Source: UBA9655 sp963704475
GTDB taxonomy: Bacteria; Pseudomonadota; Alphaproteobacteria; UBA9655
Direction of reading: 5' to 3'
DNA: 64,000 bases
Assembly (NCBI GenBank): GCA_963704475.1
Contig: OY969900.1
Location: 310,001-374,000, forward strand
Both the position numbers and the translations under genes were made by a program. This document shows, piece after piece, positions 8,478-17,216 of this stretch. The notes below the pieces were generated by a model that saw only the letters and a program-made list of their open reading frames with translations, was not told the DNA's origin and ran no database searches. Within the stretch, counting starts at the first letter, position 1, and each line of letters opens with the position of its first letter.

Positions 8478-10637
8478 CTACTCTTCCTGTGGCTTTTGTA
8501 GACGGTGGAAATTCCACAGCATTGTCATTACTTTTTCTTGTGTTATTTCTTCACCCGCTTTGAGATCGCTTGGATGCAGTTGATGGGGACGGAAAGAAGC
8601 GAGCCGTTCTTCTCTTCCATGAGTGGTATGGAAAAGAATTGCTTCTGATCTAGACCCTCCTCCTGAAGAAGGTCTCACTTCGAGCCGAAGTGATTTTAAG
8701 ACATCAGGTGGTATAGCATACTCTCGTTCCGAAGCTCGCCTCCATGCCTCGCTCATAATCCCTGCTGAATCATAAGATGGAGTGGCTTTTTCTGACGATG
8801 ATGTCTCCGCTGAAGTGCTATCATCATTATACGAATGACCCCGAGCCGTTGTACGTCCTATTTGTTTTTGTCCTGATGATGCGACAACTAAGGGTTCGGC
8901 TAAGAACTTTTGATGGAACGCTTTGATCTCTTTTACAAAGGCTGCCTGTTGCTCTCTTTCTTGAACTCCATAAGTCGCATTCCACTTTTGTTCCCAGTGT
9001 TTGTACAAATCACTTTCTCGAGAGATGCTGGCTTCTCTAAGAATCTGACAAACATTTCGTGGCAAAACTTTTGCTTCACAAAGCGTCATATGTAAAGGGT
9101 TAATTTGTACATTATCCACTTGAATTGGCTGAGGGTCTAAAGGTGGAACCCCTTGAAAATGTATAAAGGCGGCTTCCTCTACTAGACCTGGTAAATTACT
9201 TAGGTGTGCAATGGCTAAAAAATTTTGTTTGTTCTTGTTAACTGCATCCGTAATGATCCGACGGAGTGTTTCTTGGATTGAGGTAATGGCTGGACCATGT
9301 TTTGTGCGAGAAAATTTAGGCCATAGTTGAGCAAGCTCTTGAACAGTTTTTAAATCTAGAGAAACTTTAGGCAAACGCTCGTTAATTTTTTGTAATGTCT
9401 TTTCGACATCTTGCTCATTTTTTATATTGTCTCTATTCAGAAGGCATAGTCCAGCATAAAAAATTCTTAAATGATCTGGGTTGGCAACAAAGTCCTCAGG
9501 TGAAAGAGAAAGAAGTGCCTTGTGCTCCTCTAAGAAGAGGCCCACTAATATATTAGGATCAAGTCTGCCTAGATCATTTTGAGTGAGAGCTCTTCCCTCT
9601 CCTGGAAACGCACTGTCCGTAGTAGGAAGCACCACCGAGCTAGTCTTAGTGCAAAGAACTGTTCTTGTTGTAGGAGCACGGTTTAATGGTTTTGATTCCT
9701 TGCGCTCAAGGCTGGAAACAAGAGAGTTATAGTTCTCAATCTCATTTTTCCATTGAGTCGATTGAGGATCCGAAGATGTTGCATTCACCATTGCAGAGTA
9801 CGTAGAAGCAATGAAAAGTGCCCTCCGAGAAGTTGGATGAAGACCGAAAGCAGCCTTCATATAGTCTATGGCAATGAGAAGCTCGCCCTCTGAATCGGCT
9901 AAATCTGCTATTCTCTCAAGGATTAACGCTATACTTGTGGCTTGAAATAGCTTACCGAGGCCTGTTCTATCGTTCTGCTGCCACTTTAAAAAACTCGTAA
10001 GACATAAAAACTCGTTCTTCTTACTAGAGCCTAAAAGCCCAAAAAAGGGAAACTCTAAAGGATGGAGTTGTGTATAGTTAAACGTTTCAATTGATTGAAA
10101 AGAGTCCGAATGACGTCCTATGATTATTGCTCGCACTTCTTCTGTTTGTCCTAGTCTTTCCAAATTTTGGAGATACAAGAAAACAGTTTCAGGCGGGCAG
10201 TTTTTACTTTTTACTGCCTCAGGAAAGCCAGCTAAAGAGTTTGGATGTGCATGGTCTAGATATGCCCTTACTAACTTAATTCGTCTGTCTATTGGATTTT
10301 TAGTTCTTGAGGCCTCGGCAAGGCCCATCTGGTCAACTTCTGATTGAGGATATCTTCTTGATACTATAGTAATGTCTCCTGGCTGTGTCACGAGCCTTGC
10401 AATCCACTTGCTTTGTTCAACGGTCCATTGGAAATTTTGATTCTGCGTAGACGAAGCTGCTGTTACATCCGACCCATGCTGTGTCGTATCAGCACTATCT
10501 TCGGGCTTATTCTGCTTAGCAGTTACAGTGTGGTTTGTTTTAGTTTCATCGCCATGTAGAGATGTAGCAATCGCCTGTTGGTTAATAAAAAAAACGCTCG
10601 AGCTTGCTAAAAGAAATTTTGTTAATTTCATCCTCAT
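8478..10637 (-). CDS. Large secreted protein of unknown function
   Basis: This 719-aa protein has a signal peptide (residues 1-25, LTKFLLASSSVFFINQQAIA). A low-complexity Thr/Gln/Asp stretch follows, and then a long, mostly helical body with many Leu-rich segments that could be degenerate TPR/Sel1-like helices (for example RIADLADSEGELLIAIDYMK, AFGLHPTSRRALFIAS). A Ser-rich linker (SAETSSSEKA) leads to a basic C-terminal domain of about 90 residues. No catalytic motif is recognisable. It sits alone between a broken IS982 and the IS630 pair, which marks it as accessory. Secretion in a host-associated bacterium makes an effector or envelope role possible, but nothing in the sequence proves it. 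Confidence 0.7.
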   Translation of the reverse strand: MRMKLTKFLLASSSVFFINQQAIATSLHGDETKTNHTVTAKQNKPEDSADTTQHGSDVTAASSTQNQNFQWTVEQSKWIARLVTQPGDITIVSRRYPQSEVDQMGLAEASRTKNPIDRRIKLVRAYLDHAHPNSLAGFPEAVKSKNCPPETVFLYLQNLERLGQTEEVRAIIIGRHSDSFQSIETFNYTQLHPLEFPFFGLLGSSKKNEFLCLTSFLKWQQNDRTGLGKLFQATSIALILERIADLADSEGELLIAIDYMKAAFGLHPTSRRALFIASTYSAMVNATSSDPQSTQWKNEIENYNSLVSSLERKESKPLNRAPTTRTVLCTKTSSVVLPTTDSAFPGEGRALTQNDLGRLDPNILVGLFLEEHKALLSLSPEDFVANPDHLRIFYAGLCLLNRDNIKNEQDVEKTLQKINERLPKVSLDLKTVQELAQLWPKFSRTKHGPAITSIQETLRRIITDAVNKNKQNFLAIAHLSNLPGLVEEAAFIHFQGVPPLDPQPIQVDNVQINPLHMTLCEAKVLPRNVCQILREASISRESDLYKHWEQKWNATYGVQEREQQAAFVKEIKAFHQKFLAEPLVVASSGQKQIGRTTARGHSYNDDSTSAETSSSEKATPSYDSAGIMSEAWRRASEREYAIPPDVLKSLRLEVRPSSGGGSRSEAILFHTTHGREERLASFRPHQLHPSDLKAGEEITQEKVMTMLWNFHRLQKPQEE

Positions 10638-10804
10638 ATACCATTTGTTGTTCTAAAATATCTACTTTTATAAGTACAGTTTTTTTTGTATTTTTTCAAG
10701 TATATTTGAAAATTTTTCTTATTTTAATTTTATACGCGCGAAAAAAAACCACGGGGTCTGCCACATAAGCGCTAACCTAAGAGATTTATTTTCGAACAGA
10801 TATA
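10638..10804. other. AT-rich intergenic region upstream of the 719-aa gene
   Basis: This stretch separates the 719-aa gene from the left IS630 copy. It is strongly AT-rich with A and T runs and probably holds the promoter of the minus-strand gene. I see no RNA gene or open frame in it. Confidence 0.5.
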
Positions 10805-11939
10805 TAGATAAATCCGAAAGTAGGTAGACTTATTAGAGTCGAGCATAGGAAGTCGTTGGAGTTTCAAAGAACGAAACTATTTTAGACATTTTCTTTTGAA
10901 GCTCGAAAAGCCTTGAGTATACTAGCTTTTTTAGGGTTTCAAGGTTGTCTACCAAATGTCTGGAAAGGCCATGATTTTTTACATCATTCCACACCAACTC
11001 GTCCGGATTTAATTCTGGGGAATAGGGTGGCAAGAAAAATAACTTAAGCTTGTCCTTGTGTTTTTCGACGAATTCCTGAACCAGTTTGGATTTGTGCATT
11101 GGGTGATTATCCAAAATCAAAAAAATAGGTTTATCTGCTCCAACCAACAATCTTTTCAAGAAGGTTATAAATACGGAAGCCGTTCCTGACTTTTCTGTCA
11201 CCATAAACCGGCAGTGTCCCTTGGCTGAAACCGCTGACAACATATTGACTCTAAACCTCTTTGTTGTCCTGTGCACTATGGGCGTGACGCCTTTCTTTCC
11301 AATTGTTTTCCCTAAAGCATAGGTTGAGGCGACGCTTGCCTCATCTCCAAAATAAATATCCGCTCCTCTTTTCTTGGCCTCCTCTTGAATGGCAGGATAA
11401 TCAGTCGTCAGCCATTTGTTAACAATGACTGGGTCCTGTTGTTTATAGCGTACAGTCGGCTTTTGAAAGGTGAAACCAAGTTTGTTCAACACTCTGGAAA
11501 GTCCGCTTTTGCTAAGCTTAATGCCAAACCTACGCTTTACAACTTCGATGATTTGATCTCGCGTCCAAAGGGCAAAAGGCAGCTTTAATTGTTGGGGAGT
11601 CTTATCCGTAAGAGTCTTACAAAGCCATTTGAGATGGATAGCGTTTAAAGTACCGGGCCTTCCGGGGATGGGCTTGGCATAAAGTGCTTGATCTCCCCCG
11701 TTAACCTTGAGTTGAAGCCATTTGTAAATAGTTGAGCGATTGAAGCCAAGAGACCTTGCCAACTCATCTGGGTGACACCCTGCCTCAACCTGTGCAACCG
11801 TTCTAATCCGCAGTTCTTCTAGGGTTTTATGGGATAGCTTGCGCCCATCTATTTTTAGCATTCACTCCTCCTGTCCTCTGAACTCCCTTATTCTTAAAAG
11901 ATTTTGAATGCTTTGTCTATTTACTATCGGTCTTTTCTA
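10805..11939 (-). mobile_element. IS630-family element, copy A (1135 bp)
   Basis: The ends are imperfect inverted repeats starting TAGATAAATCC and TAGAAAAGACC (about 25 bp). The element is flanked by TA on both sides (10803-10804 and 11940-11941), as expected for IS630/Tc1-type target duplication. It encodes one 342-aa transposase identical to that of copy B at 12121-13255, in opposite orientation. Confidence 0.92.
10833..11861 (-). CDS. IS630-family transposase (copy A)
   Basis: This 342-aa transposase has an N-terminal winged/HTH part (DELARSLGFNRSTIYKWL) and a C-terminal DDE domain. The catalytic acids lie in YFGDEAS (first Asp), LILDNHPMHKS (second Asp) and YSPELNPDELVWND (Glu). IS630 enzymes insert at TA dinucleotides, matching the flanks here. 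A GAGGAGTGA ribosome site precedes the ATG. No frameshift is seen, so it is probably active. It is identical in sequence to the protein of copy B, so the duplication is recent. Confidence 0.95.
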   Translation of the reverse strand: MLKIDGRKLSHKTLEELRIRTVAQVEAGCHPDELARSLGFNRSTIYKWLQLKVNGGDQALYAKPIPGRPGTLNAIHLKWLCKTLTDKTPQQLKLPFALWTRDQIIEVVKRRFGIKLSKSGLSRVLNKLGFTFQKPTVRYKQQDPVIVNKWLTTDYPAIQEEAKKRGADIYFGDEASVASTYALGKTIGKKGVTPIVHRTTKRFRVNMLSAVSAKGHCRFMVTEKSGTASVFITFLKRLLVGADKPIFLILDNHPMHKSKLVQEFVEKHKDKLKLFFLPPYSPELNPDELVWNDVKNHGLSRHLVDNLETLKKLVYSRLFELQKKMSKIVSFFETPTTSYARL

Positions 11940-11941
11940 TA

Positions 11942-12118
11942 ACTCATGAGTACCTCTCTTTTTTGGAGGTATTTTATCACATTATGCTGCTTTCATGAAT
12001 ACGGGTTCTGAGAAAGTAAAAACTCAAAACCCGTAAGATTATATGGGGGCTCCAGCTTGGTTCTGTCTCGTCAATGATGGGTACACCATACCCTCCTCAG
12101 GAGTTTCTCATCCTGAGA
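11942..12118. other. 177-bp spacer between the two inverted IS630 copies
   Basis: No gene is present. Two hairpins can be seen: TACCTC/GAGGTA around 11951-11971 with a T-rich loop, and ACGGGTTCTGAG/CTCAAAACCCGT at 12001-12034. A passenger gene of a composite transposon would be expected here but is absent. The segment may be the remaining original DNA between two independent insertions. Confidence 0.6.
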
Positions 12119-12120
12119 TA

Positions 12121-13255
12121 TAGAAAAGACCGATAGTAAATAGACAAAGCATTCAAAATCTTTTAAGAATAAGGGAGTTCAGAGGACAGGAGGAGTGAAT
12201 GCTAAAAATAGATGGGCGCAAGCTATCCCATAAAACCCTAGAAGAACTGCGGATTAGAACGGTTGCACAGGTTGAGGCAGGGTGTCACCCAGATGAGTTG
12301 GCAAGGTCTCTTGGCTTCAATCGCTCAACTATTTACAAATGGCTTCAACTCAAGGTTAACGGGGGAGATCAAGCACTTTATGCCAAGCCCATCCCCGGAA
12401 GGCCCGGTACTTTAAACGCTATCCATCTCAAATGGCTTTGTAAGACTCTTACGGATAAGACTCCCCAACAATTAAAGCTGCCTTTTGCCCTTTGGACGCG
12501 AGATCAAATCATCGAAGTTGTAAAGCGTAGGTTTGGCATTAAGCTTAGCAAAAGCGGACTTTCCAGAGTGTTGAACAAACTTGGTTTCACCTTTCAAAAG
12601 CCGACTGTACGCTATAAACAACAGGACCCAGTCATTGTTAACAAATGGCTGACGACTGATTATCCTGCCATTCAAGAGGAGGCCAAGAAAAGAGGAGCGG
12701 ATATTTATTTTGGAGATGAGGCAAGCGTCGCCTCAACCTATGCTTTAGGGAAAACAATTGGAAAGAAAGGCGTCACGCCCATAGTGCACAGGACAACAAA
12801 GAGGTTTAGAGTCAATATGTTGTCAGCGGTTTCAGCCAAGGGACACTGCCGGTTTATGGTGACAGAAAAGTCAGGAACGGCTTCCGTATTTATAACCTTC
12901 TTGAAAAGATTGTTGGTTGGAGCAGATAAACCTATTTTTTTGATTTTGGATAATCACCCAATGCACAAATCCAAACTGGTTCAGGAATTCGTCGAAAAAC
13001 ACAAGGACAAGCTTAAGTTATTTTTCTTGCCACCCTATTCCCCAGAATTAAATCCGGACGAGTTGGTGTGGAATGATGTAAAAAATCATGGCCTTTCCAG
13101 ACATTTGGTAGACAACCTTGAAACCCTAAAAAAGCTAGTATACTCAAGGCTTTTCGAGCTTCAAAAGAAAATGTCTAAAATAGTTTCGTTCTTTGAAACT
13201 CCAACGACTTCCTATGCTCGACTCTAATAAGTCTACCTACTTTCGGATTTATCTA
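12121..13255 (+). mobile_element. IS630-family element, copy B (1135 bp)
   Basis: It has the same length and ends as copy A (left end TAGAAAAGACCGATAGTA, right end complementary to TAGATAAATCCGAAAGTAGG). It is flanked by TA at 12119-12120 and 13256-13257. Copies A and B are head-to-head inverted repeats 181 bp apart and form one long palindrome. Confidence 0.92.
12199..13227 (+). CDS. IS630-family transposase (copy B)
   Basis: The 342-aa product is identical to that of copy A, with the same N-terminal HTH and the three catalytic acids in YFGDEAS, LILDNHPMH and PELNPDELVWN. A GGACAGGAGGAGTGA sequence just before the ATG gives a strong ribosome site. The frame is intact. Identity between the copies implies recent transposition or gene conversion. 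Transcription of the two copies diverges outward from the spacer. Confidence 0.95.
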   Translation: MLKIDGRKLSHKTLEELRIRTVAQVEAGCHPDELARSLGFNRSTIYKWLQLKVNGGDQALYAKPIPGRPGTLNAIHLKWLCKTLTDKTPQQLKLPFALWTRDQIIEVVKRRFGIKLSKSGLSRVLNKLGFTFQKPTVRYKQQDPVIVNKWLTTDYPAIQEEAKKRGADIYFGDEASVASTYALGKTIGKKGVTPIVHRTTKRFRVNMLSAVSAKGHCRFMVTEKSGTASVFITFLKRLLVGADKPIFLILDNHPMHKSKLVQEFVEKHKDKLKLFFLPPYSPELNPDELVWNDVKNHGLSRHLVDNLETLKKLVYSRLFELQKKMSKIVSFFETPTTSYARL

Positions 13256-13289
13256 TAAAGTCAGGGGTTATATTCCAACCGAAAATAAC

Positions 13290-13511
13290 CTAGTATATGC
13301 ACTTACTGTCTTCCCTGCACGAGCCTGCCCAAGCTCCATAACCTGACGGGCACGACATCTCATAGCAGCCTTGGTTAGGACCGGCGTAACACACCCCTCC
13401 ACTTGTAAGGGTGCAACAGCAATCCGGGGGGGAGGCTTTTGCTACATTTAATGTAGAACAAAAAACGATGCTCAATGTCATTAGAGATTTTTGAAGTGAT
13501 TTTTTGTACAT
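13290..13511 (-). CDS. Small secreted Cys-rich protein
   Basis: The ATG at 13511 (MYKKSLQKSLM) is preferred over an in-frame ATG 24 bp upstream because GAGGTT lies just before it. The 73-aa product has a signal peptide (about residues 1-26, LMTLSIVFCSTLNVAKA). The short mature peptide of about 47 residues has eight cysteines, starting SPPDCCCTLTSGGVC and ending GSCREDSKCIY. That density suggests a disulfide-stabilised exported peptide. I recognise no family. Its start lies within a few bases of the left end of the IS30 element, so its ribosome site, and perhaps its promoter, may be IS-derived. It may also be a truncated relic. Confidence 0.6.
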   Translation of the reverse strand: MYKKSLQKSLMTLSIVFCSTLNVAKASPPDCCCTLTSGGVCYAGPNQGCYEMSCPSGYGAWAGSCREDSKCIY

Positions 13512-13517
13512 CCTAAC

Positions 13518-14573
13518 CTCAAACACGAAATGCAACAGTATGGTAAGGTACTGTTGCTATGGGAAAGACACACAAACATTTAACGCAAGAGAAGCGTTCA
13601 GAGATTTACCTCCTGCATGCAGGAGGTAAATCTCGAGGGACAATTGCCAAGATTTTAGGGGTTCACAAATCCACAATTTCTCGGGAATTGAAGCAAAATA
13701 CAGATTCTAATGTTGGGATTTATCTTCCTGATAAAGCTCAAGTTTTAGCCCAGCAGCGACGAGGTTGCCCTGGATCTAAGATCGAGCGCTTCAAGGTCCT
13801 GCAGACCACGATTGTTGACCATCTTGCTATGGGGTGGTCGCCAGAAGTGATCGCAGGGCGCTTGAAGACAGAAAATTTTGAGCACACAATCTCTCATGAG
13901 TCCATCTATAAATGGATTTATGGAGAAGGAAAAAAACATAATCTTATTCAATACCTTGTTCGAAGAAAACGAAAACGAGGTCAAAGGCCCTGCCGCAAAG
14001 CCAAAGCTTCCCTCATTCCTGATCGTCTCTCCATCCATGAAAGACCCAAAGAGTTTCTCAAGGAGTTTGGCCATTGGGAAGGAGACACGGTCATTTTTGC
14101 AGGTAATAAGGGAGCCCTTGTCACTCTTTATGAACGCATCTCGAAAGTTGTCTTGGCTAAAAAAGTGCCTCAAAAAAAGGCAGATATCGTTGAAGAAGCC
14201 ATTCAAAATATATTGGAAGACCTTCCTGAAAAATCAAGAAAATCAATGACTTTTGACAACGGAGGAGAGTTTGCTCAGCATATGTTGCTCAGGAAATCTC
14301 TCCAAGATAAAACCTATTTCTGCGACCCCTACTCCTCTTGGCAGAAAGGCGGTGTTGAAAACGCAAACGGAATTATCCGGCGAGATATTCCTAAAGGATC
14401 TAAAGAAAAGGATTATACAGATATGGATATTGAATTGATTATAAACGATATTAACAACACACCGCGTAAATCTCTCGGGTTTCTTACTCCCATCGAAAAA
14501 TTTAACTCGTTACTTTTTGATGCTAAGCCCGTATTATCTAACTTCTTCAACTAAGTTGCATTTCAACTTTGAG
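13518..14573 (+). mobile_element. IS30-family element
   Basis: The terminal inverted repeats CTCAAACACGAAATGCAAC (left) and the complement of GTTGCATTTCAACTTTGAG (right) match at 16 of 19 positions. They enclose one intact transposase gene. The outer edges may be off by a few bases; no clear target duplication is seen. An internal palindrome TTACCTCCTGCATGCAGGAGGTAA lies inside the transposase gene near 13604-13630. Confidence 0.8.
13559..14554 (+). CDS. IS30-family transposase
   Basis: This 331-aa protein carries the IS30 N-terminal HTH (SRGTIAKILGVHKSTISREL), a second HTH-like segment (GWSPEVIAGRL) and the integrase-like DDE domain. The catalytic acids lie in GHWEGDTVI, MTFDNGGEFA and KGGVENANGIIR. 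The frame is complete, so the enzyme may be active. The ATG follows the left inverted repeat by about 20 bp. IS30 transposases favour palindromic targets or abutting IS ends. Confidence 0.95.
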   Translation: MGKTHKHLTQEKRSEIYLLHAGGKSRGTIAKILGVHKSTISRELKQNTDSNVGIYLPDKAQVLAQQRRGCPGSKIERFKVLQTTIVDHLAMGWSPEVIAGRLKTENFEHTISHESIYKWIYGEGKKHNLIQYLVRRKRKRGQRPCRKAKASLIPDRLSIHERPKEFLKEFGHWEGDTVIFAGNKGALVTLYERISKVVLAKKVPQKKADIVEEAIQNILEDLPEKSRKSMTFDNGGEFAQHMLLRKSLQDKTYFCDPYSSWQKGGVENANGIIRRDIPKGSKEKDYTDMDIELIINDINNTPRKSLGFLTPIEKFNSLLFDAKPVLSNFFN

Positions 14574-14997
14574 TTCAGCCATGATATTTTTTCCTTCATA
14601 TAATTTATTTATCTATCTTATTCAAAAAATATTAAAAATTGGTTTATAAAATAAAAAAAATTAGGTGTTAGGAAGCAGGGAGCTCCAGCCCAAAAACCTC
14701 GTAAGCGCGAGCCGTCAGCACGCGTCCACGAGGGGTGCGTTCTCACCTCGGTTACAATGAAGATACGTTCTCAAATCACGGGACAGATCTTTTGCAGCAA
14801 AGGCAGGATAACATTTTTAAAAACCCTCTTGTAGTTAGTATCTCACCGAAGATGCCATTACGTGCGGTTTTGAGCTAATCCGACAGATGGATCGTGCAGT
14901 CTCAAGCGTAATAATCTGCTCAACCTTATGCACTAGAAAAGGGCGATGAGTGATGATGATTTTCGTTCTTTCAGATAAGAGTTTTCAATATATGTCA
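14574..14997. other. Intergenic region with gene relics
   Basis: This stretch of more than 400 bp between IS30 and the MFS gene starts very AT-rich (14580-14660). It then contains a recognisable ruvB tail on the minus strand (listed separately), followed by sequence of coding-like composition without an open frame. It looks like decayed chromosomal genes. Confidence 0.5.
14668..14742 (-). pseudogene. Relic of the ruvB 3' end
   Basis: Read on the minus strand, the segment gives ERTPRGRVLTARAYEVFGLE, then LPAS and TAA. This matches the C-terminus of the Holliday-junction helicase RuvB, which typically ends in RTPRGRxxTxxAxxxFGL. A stop lies directly upstream in frame, so only about 25 codons remain. 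Whether the cell has an intact ruvB elsewhere cannot be seen here. The identification rests on a short but characteristic motif. Confidence 0.5.
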
Positions 14998-16242
14998 TCA
15001 AACTATGCTCGTTCCAAACTCTGCTTGTTGTCGCGTCTGAGATGTGTGAAAACAGGCAAGTCCAATAAGGCTACATATGATGAGGTAAAAGGCTGGCGCT
15101 GGAATATAGTGAGTTTGGGACCACATCCACACACATATAGCGGGTGCGGGGCCTCCAATCAGCTGAGAGCCCACTGAGTAACCAAGGGAAATGCCGCGAT
15201 AGCGGTGATCATATTGAAAAATGGGTAAGGCCCACGTATGGAAACTTCCATTAAACGCACCGGCAAGAATGGAAAAAATTCCTTTAAAAATCAAAATCTT
15301 TGTGACGGATGCCTCGTAAAGAAGAAAAAAGAGGGGGTAACTCAAGATAAAAATCAGTGCGGCACTGATTTTCATAATTTTTTCACATGAAACGACATCT
15401 GAAAGAGCCCCAAATAGCACAAGAGACCCCATATAGATCACAAGGCCTACACTACTCAGGACCATCATGGTTTCTAGATTTACATCTGAAATCATGGGAA
15501 GGTAAGCGTTTAAGAAAATGCTTGGAATGGTATAAATCGTACTAAAAAGTCCTGCGACACCGACCACACGCAGAAATTTACTGCGATAGCGAGGGAGGAG
15601 GTGTCTGAGTGGTATTCTTACGTCACTCATTTCTTTTTCGCGAGGCATTTCCGTCATATAACGACGCATGAACCAAGCAATCAGGGTTGTCAGAAAACTT
15701 AAGAAAAACGGAAATCTCCAGCTTAACACAGGATAATGAGACACAATCCATGTTGCAATTGATGCCGCTAAGATGCCCATGACCGTGGCAGCGCAATAGA
15801 AGCCGCTCATCTTTCCCTGATGTTTTTGTGGCGTATGTTCGAGGGCATAAATGGCCCCCCCATTATATTCAGCTGCGACAAAAAAATACTGCAAAATACG
15901 ACAGAATACCAGTAACAGAGGAGAAATCACTCCTACATCCTGGTATGTTGGCAAGCATCCAACCGTAAAGGTGACAGCCCCCATACCAACAATAGAAATA
16001 AGGAGTGCACGTTTGCGCCCTCCATAATCACCAATCTTTCCAATGATACAAGCGCCGATAGGGCGTGCTATAAATCCAACAGGAATCAGCAAGTAGGTCA
16101 AGAGGAGTCCTGTAGAGGGATCATCGGTTGGGAAAAAATTCGGCGCTAGAAAAGGCGCAAGAAAGGCATAAAGGGATTGATCGTAATATTCAATAGCGCT
16201 TCCCAATAACGCCCCAAAGCGAGGATTTCTAAGAAGCTTCAT
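14998..16242 (-). CDS. MFS transporter (MHS-like), candidate thiamine-related importer
   Basis: This 414-aa protein has about 12 predicted membrane helices. Its N-terminus resembles the metabolite:H+ symporter branch of the MFS (GSAIEYYDQSLYAFLAPFLA), and it has the loop 2-3 motif in the form GKIGDYGGRKRAL. It is the last gene of thiE-thiL-MFS: its start overlaps the thiL stop by 4 bp (ATGA). The whole unit lies behind a TPP riboswitch. Transporters placed this way generally import thiamine or a pyrimidine or thiazole precursor. That substrate is an inference from context; the family alone would also fit proline/betaine or dicarboxylate transport. Confidence 0.85.
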   Translation of the reverse strand: MKLLRNPRFGALLGSAIEYYDQSLYAFLAPFLAPNFFPTDDPSTGLLLTYLLIPVGFIARPIGACIIGKIGDYGGRKRALLISIVGMGAVTFTVGCLPTYQDVGVISPLLLVFCRILQYFFVAAEYNGGAIYALEHTPQKHQGKMSGFYCAATVMGILAASIATWIVSHYPVLSWRFPFFLSFLTTLIAWFMRRYMTEMPREKEMSDVRIPLRHLLPRYRSKFLRVVGVAGLFSTIYTIPSIFLNAYLPMISDVNLETMMVLSSVGLVIYMGSLVLFGALSDVVSCEKIMKISAALIFILSYPLFFLLYEASVTKILIFKGIFSILAGAFNGSFHTWALPIFQYDHRYRGISLGYSVGSQLIGGPAPAICVWMWSQTHYIPAPAFYLIICSLIGLACFHTSQTRQQAEFGTSIV

Positions 16243-17216
16243 GCGGGTTCTCCAAAATGTGAGAAAGAGAAAAGATCTAAACTTTGCGGCTGTCCATTCT
16301 TCATAACCCTCACTTCTTGGCCATTTGTAATCGTACCAATTGTTTTAAGGTCATACCCAAACGTTTCTCTGAAGCGAGCGTCCAAAGTGGAATGGTGCTG
16401 AGGGTGAACGGTGAATAAAAGGCCATAGTCCTCTCCTCCTGTCAGTGCTGTCTGTACCGGATCAAGAGAGAAGGCTTCGCAAGCAGATGAAAAGGAATCG
16501 GAGAATCTCAGACTCTCCGCATTAATACTGGCGCCTAGTTGAGAAGCTGCACACAGTCGCTTGAGGTCGATATATAGACCATCAGAGAGGTCCATCATGC
16601 TCTGTACGCTTGGCTGTTGTCCCAACCATCGACCTTCAGAAACGCGGGCCGTGGGGTATAGAAAAGCTTCCTTAAACACCTTGAATCCATCAAGACGCGC
16701 TTCAAACGCCATCAGCCCAAGGTGGGCATGCCCCAGCTCTCCAGCAACACAAATCAGGTCACCTAGGTGCGCTGTGTGGCGGTATGTGAGGTGGGCAGGG
16801 TACACACGACCAATGGCTGTCACACTGATAAAAAATTTACCAGGGGATGCGGTGGTATCACCACCAATGAGAGTGACAGACGCTGCTTTGCAGGCGTGTC
16901 CAAAACTTTCCAAAAATTCCCTGGCATAGACTTCTTGAGAAAGAGGAATACTAATCCCCAGCAGAACAAATTGAGGGGTGGCGCCCATGGCGGCAAGATC
17001 GCTCAGATTCACATGGAGCGCTTTGTGCGCCAAACTCGCTGAACCAGCATATCTGGTACGAAAGTGCACGTCCTCAATCAATAAATCTTTCGTTATGACA
17101 GTGCGCTCTTCCTCTGAGAGCTGGAGAACGGCGCCATCATCTCCAATGTATTCAGAAAACTCAGAGCGTAGATTGGAAACGATTTCAGCTTCATTCAACA
17201 AGGGGTTCTCCATCAA
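16239..17216 (-). CDS. thiL: Thiamine-monophosphate kinase
   Basis: This 325-aa enzyme phosphorylates thiamine monophosphate to thiamine diphosphate with ATP, the last step of the pathway. It shows the AIRS/PurM-like layout: a Mg-binding GDDGAVL near residue 26, SDLAAMGATP in the middle, LIGGDTTAS, a MMDLSDGLYIDL segment and the terminal TGGEDYGLLFTV. It overlaps thiE by about 26 bp upstream and the MFS gene by 4 bp downstream, so all three are translationally coupled. Its expression should follow the TPP riboswitch ahead of thiE. Confidence 0.95.
   Translation of the reverse strand: MMENPLLNEAEIVSNLRSEFSEYIGDDGAVLQLSEEERTVITKDLLIEDVHFRTRYAGSASLAHKALHVNLSDLAAMGATPQFVLLGISIPLSQEVYAREFLESFGHACKAASVTLIGGDTTASPGKFFISVTAIGRVYPAHLTYRHTAHLGDLICVAGELGHAHLGLMAFEARLDGFKVFKEAFLYPTARVSEGRWLGQQPSVQSMMDLSDGLYIDLKRLCAASQLGASINAESLRFSDSFSSACEAFSLDPVQTALTGGEDYGLLFTVHPQHHSTLDARFRETFGYDLKTIGTITNGQEVRVMKNGQPQSLDLFSFSHFGEPA

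Noticed and set aside
10805..13255. Composite transposon bounded by the two IS630 copies
   Set aside because: The 177-bp interior has no passenger gene, and each copy has its own TA flanks, as expected for separate insertions.
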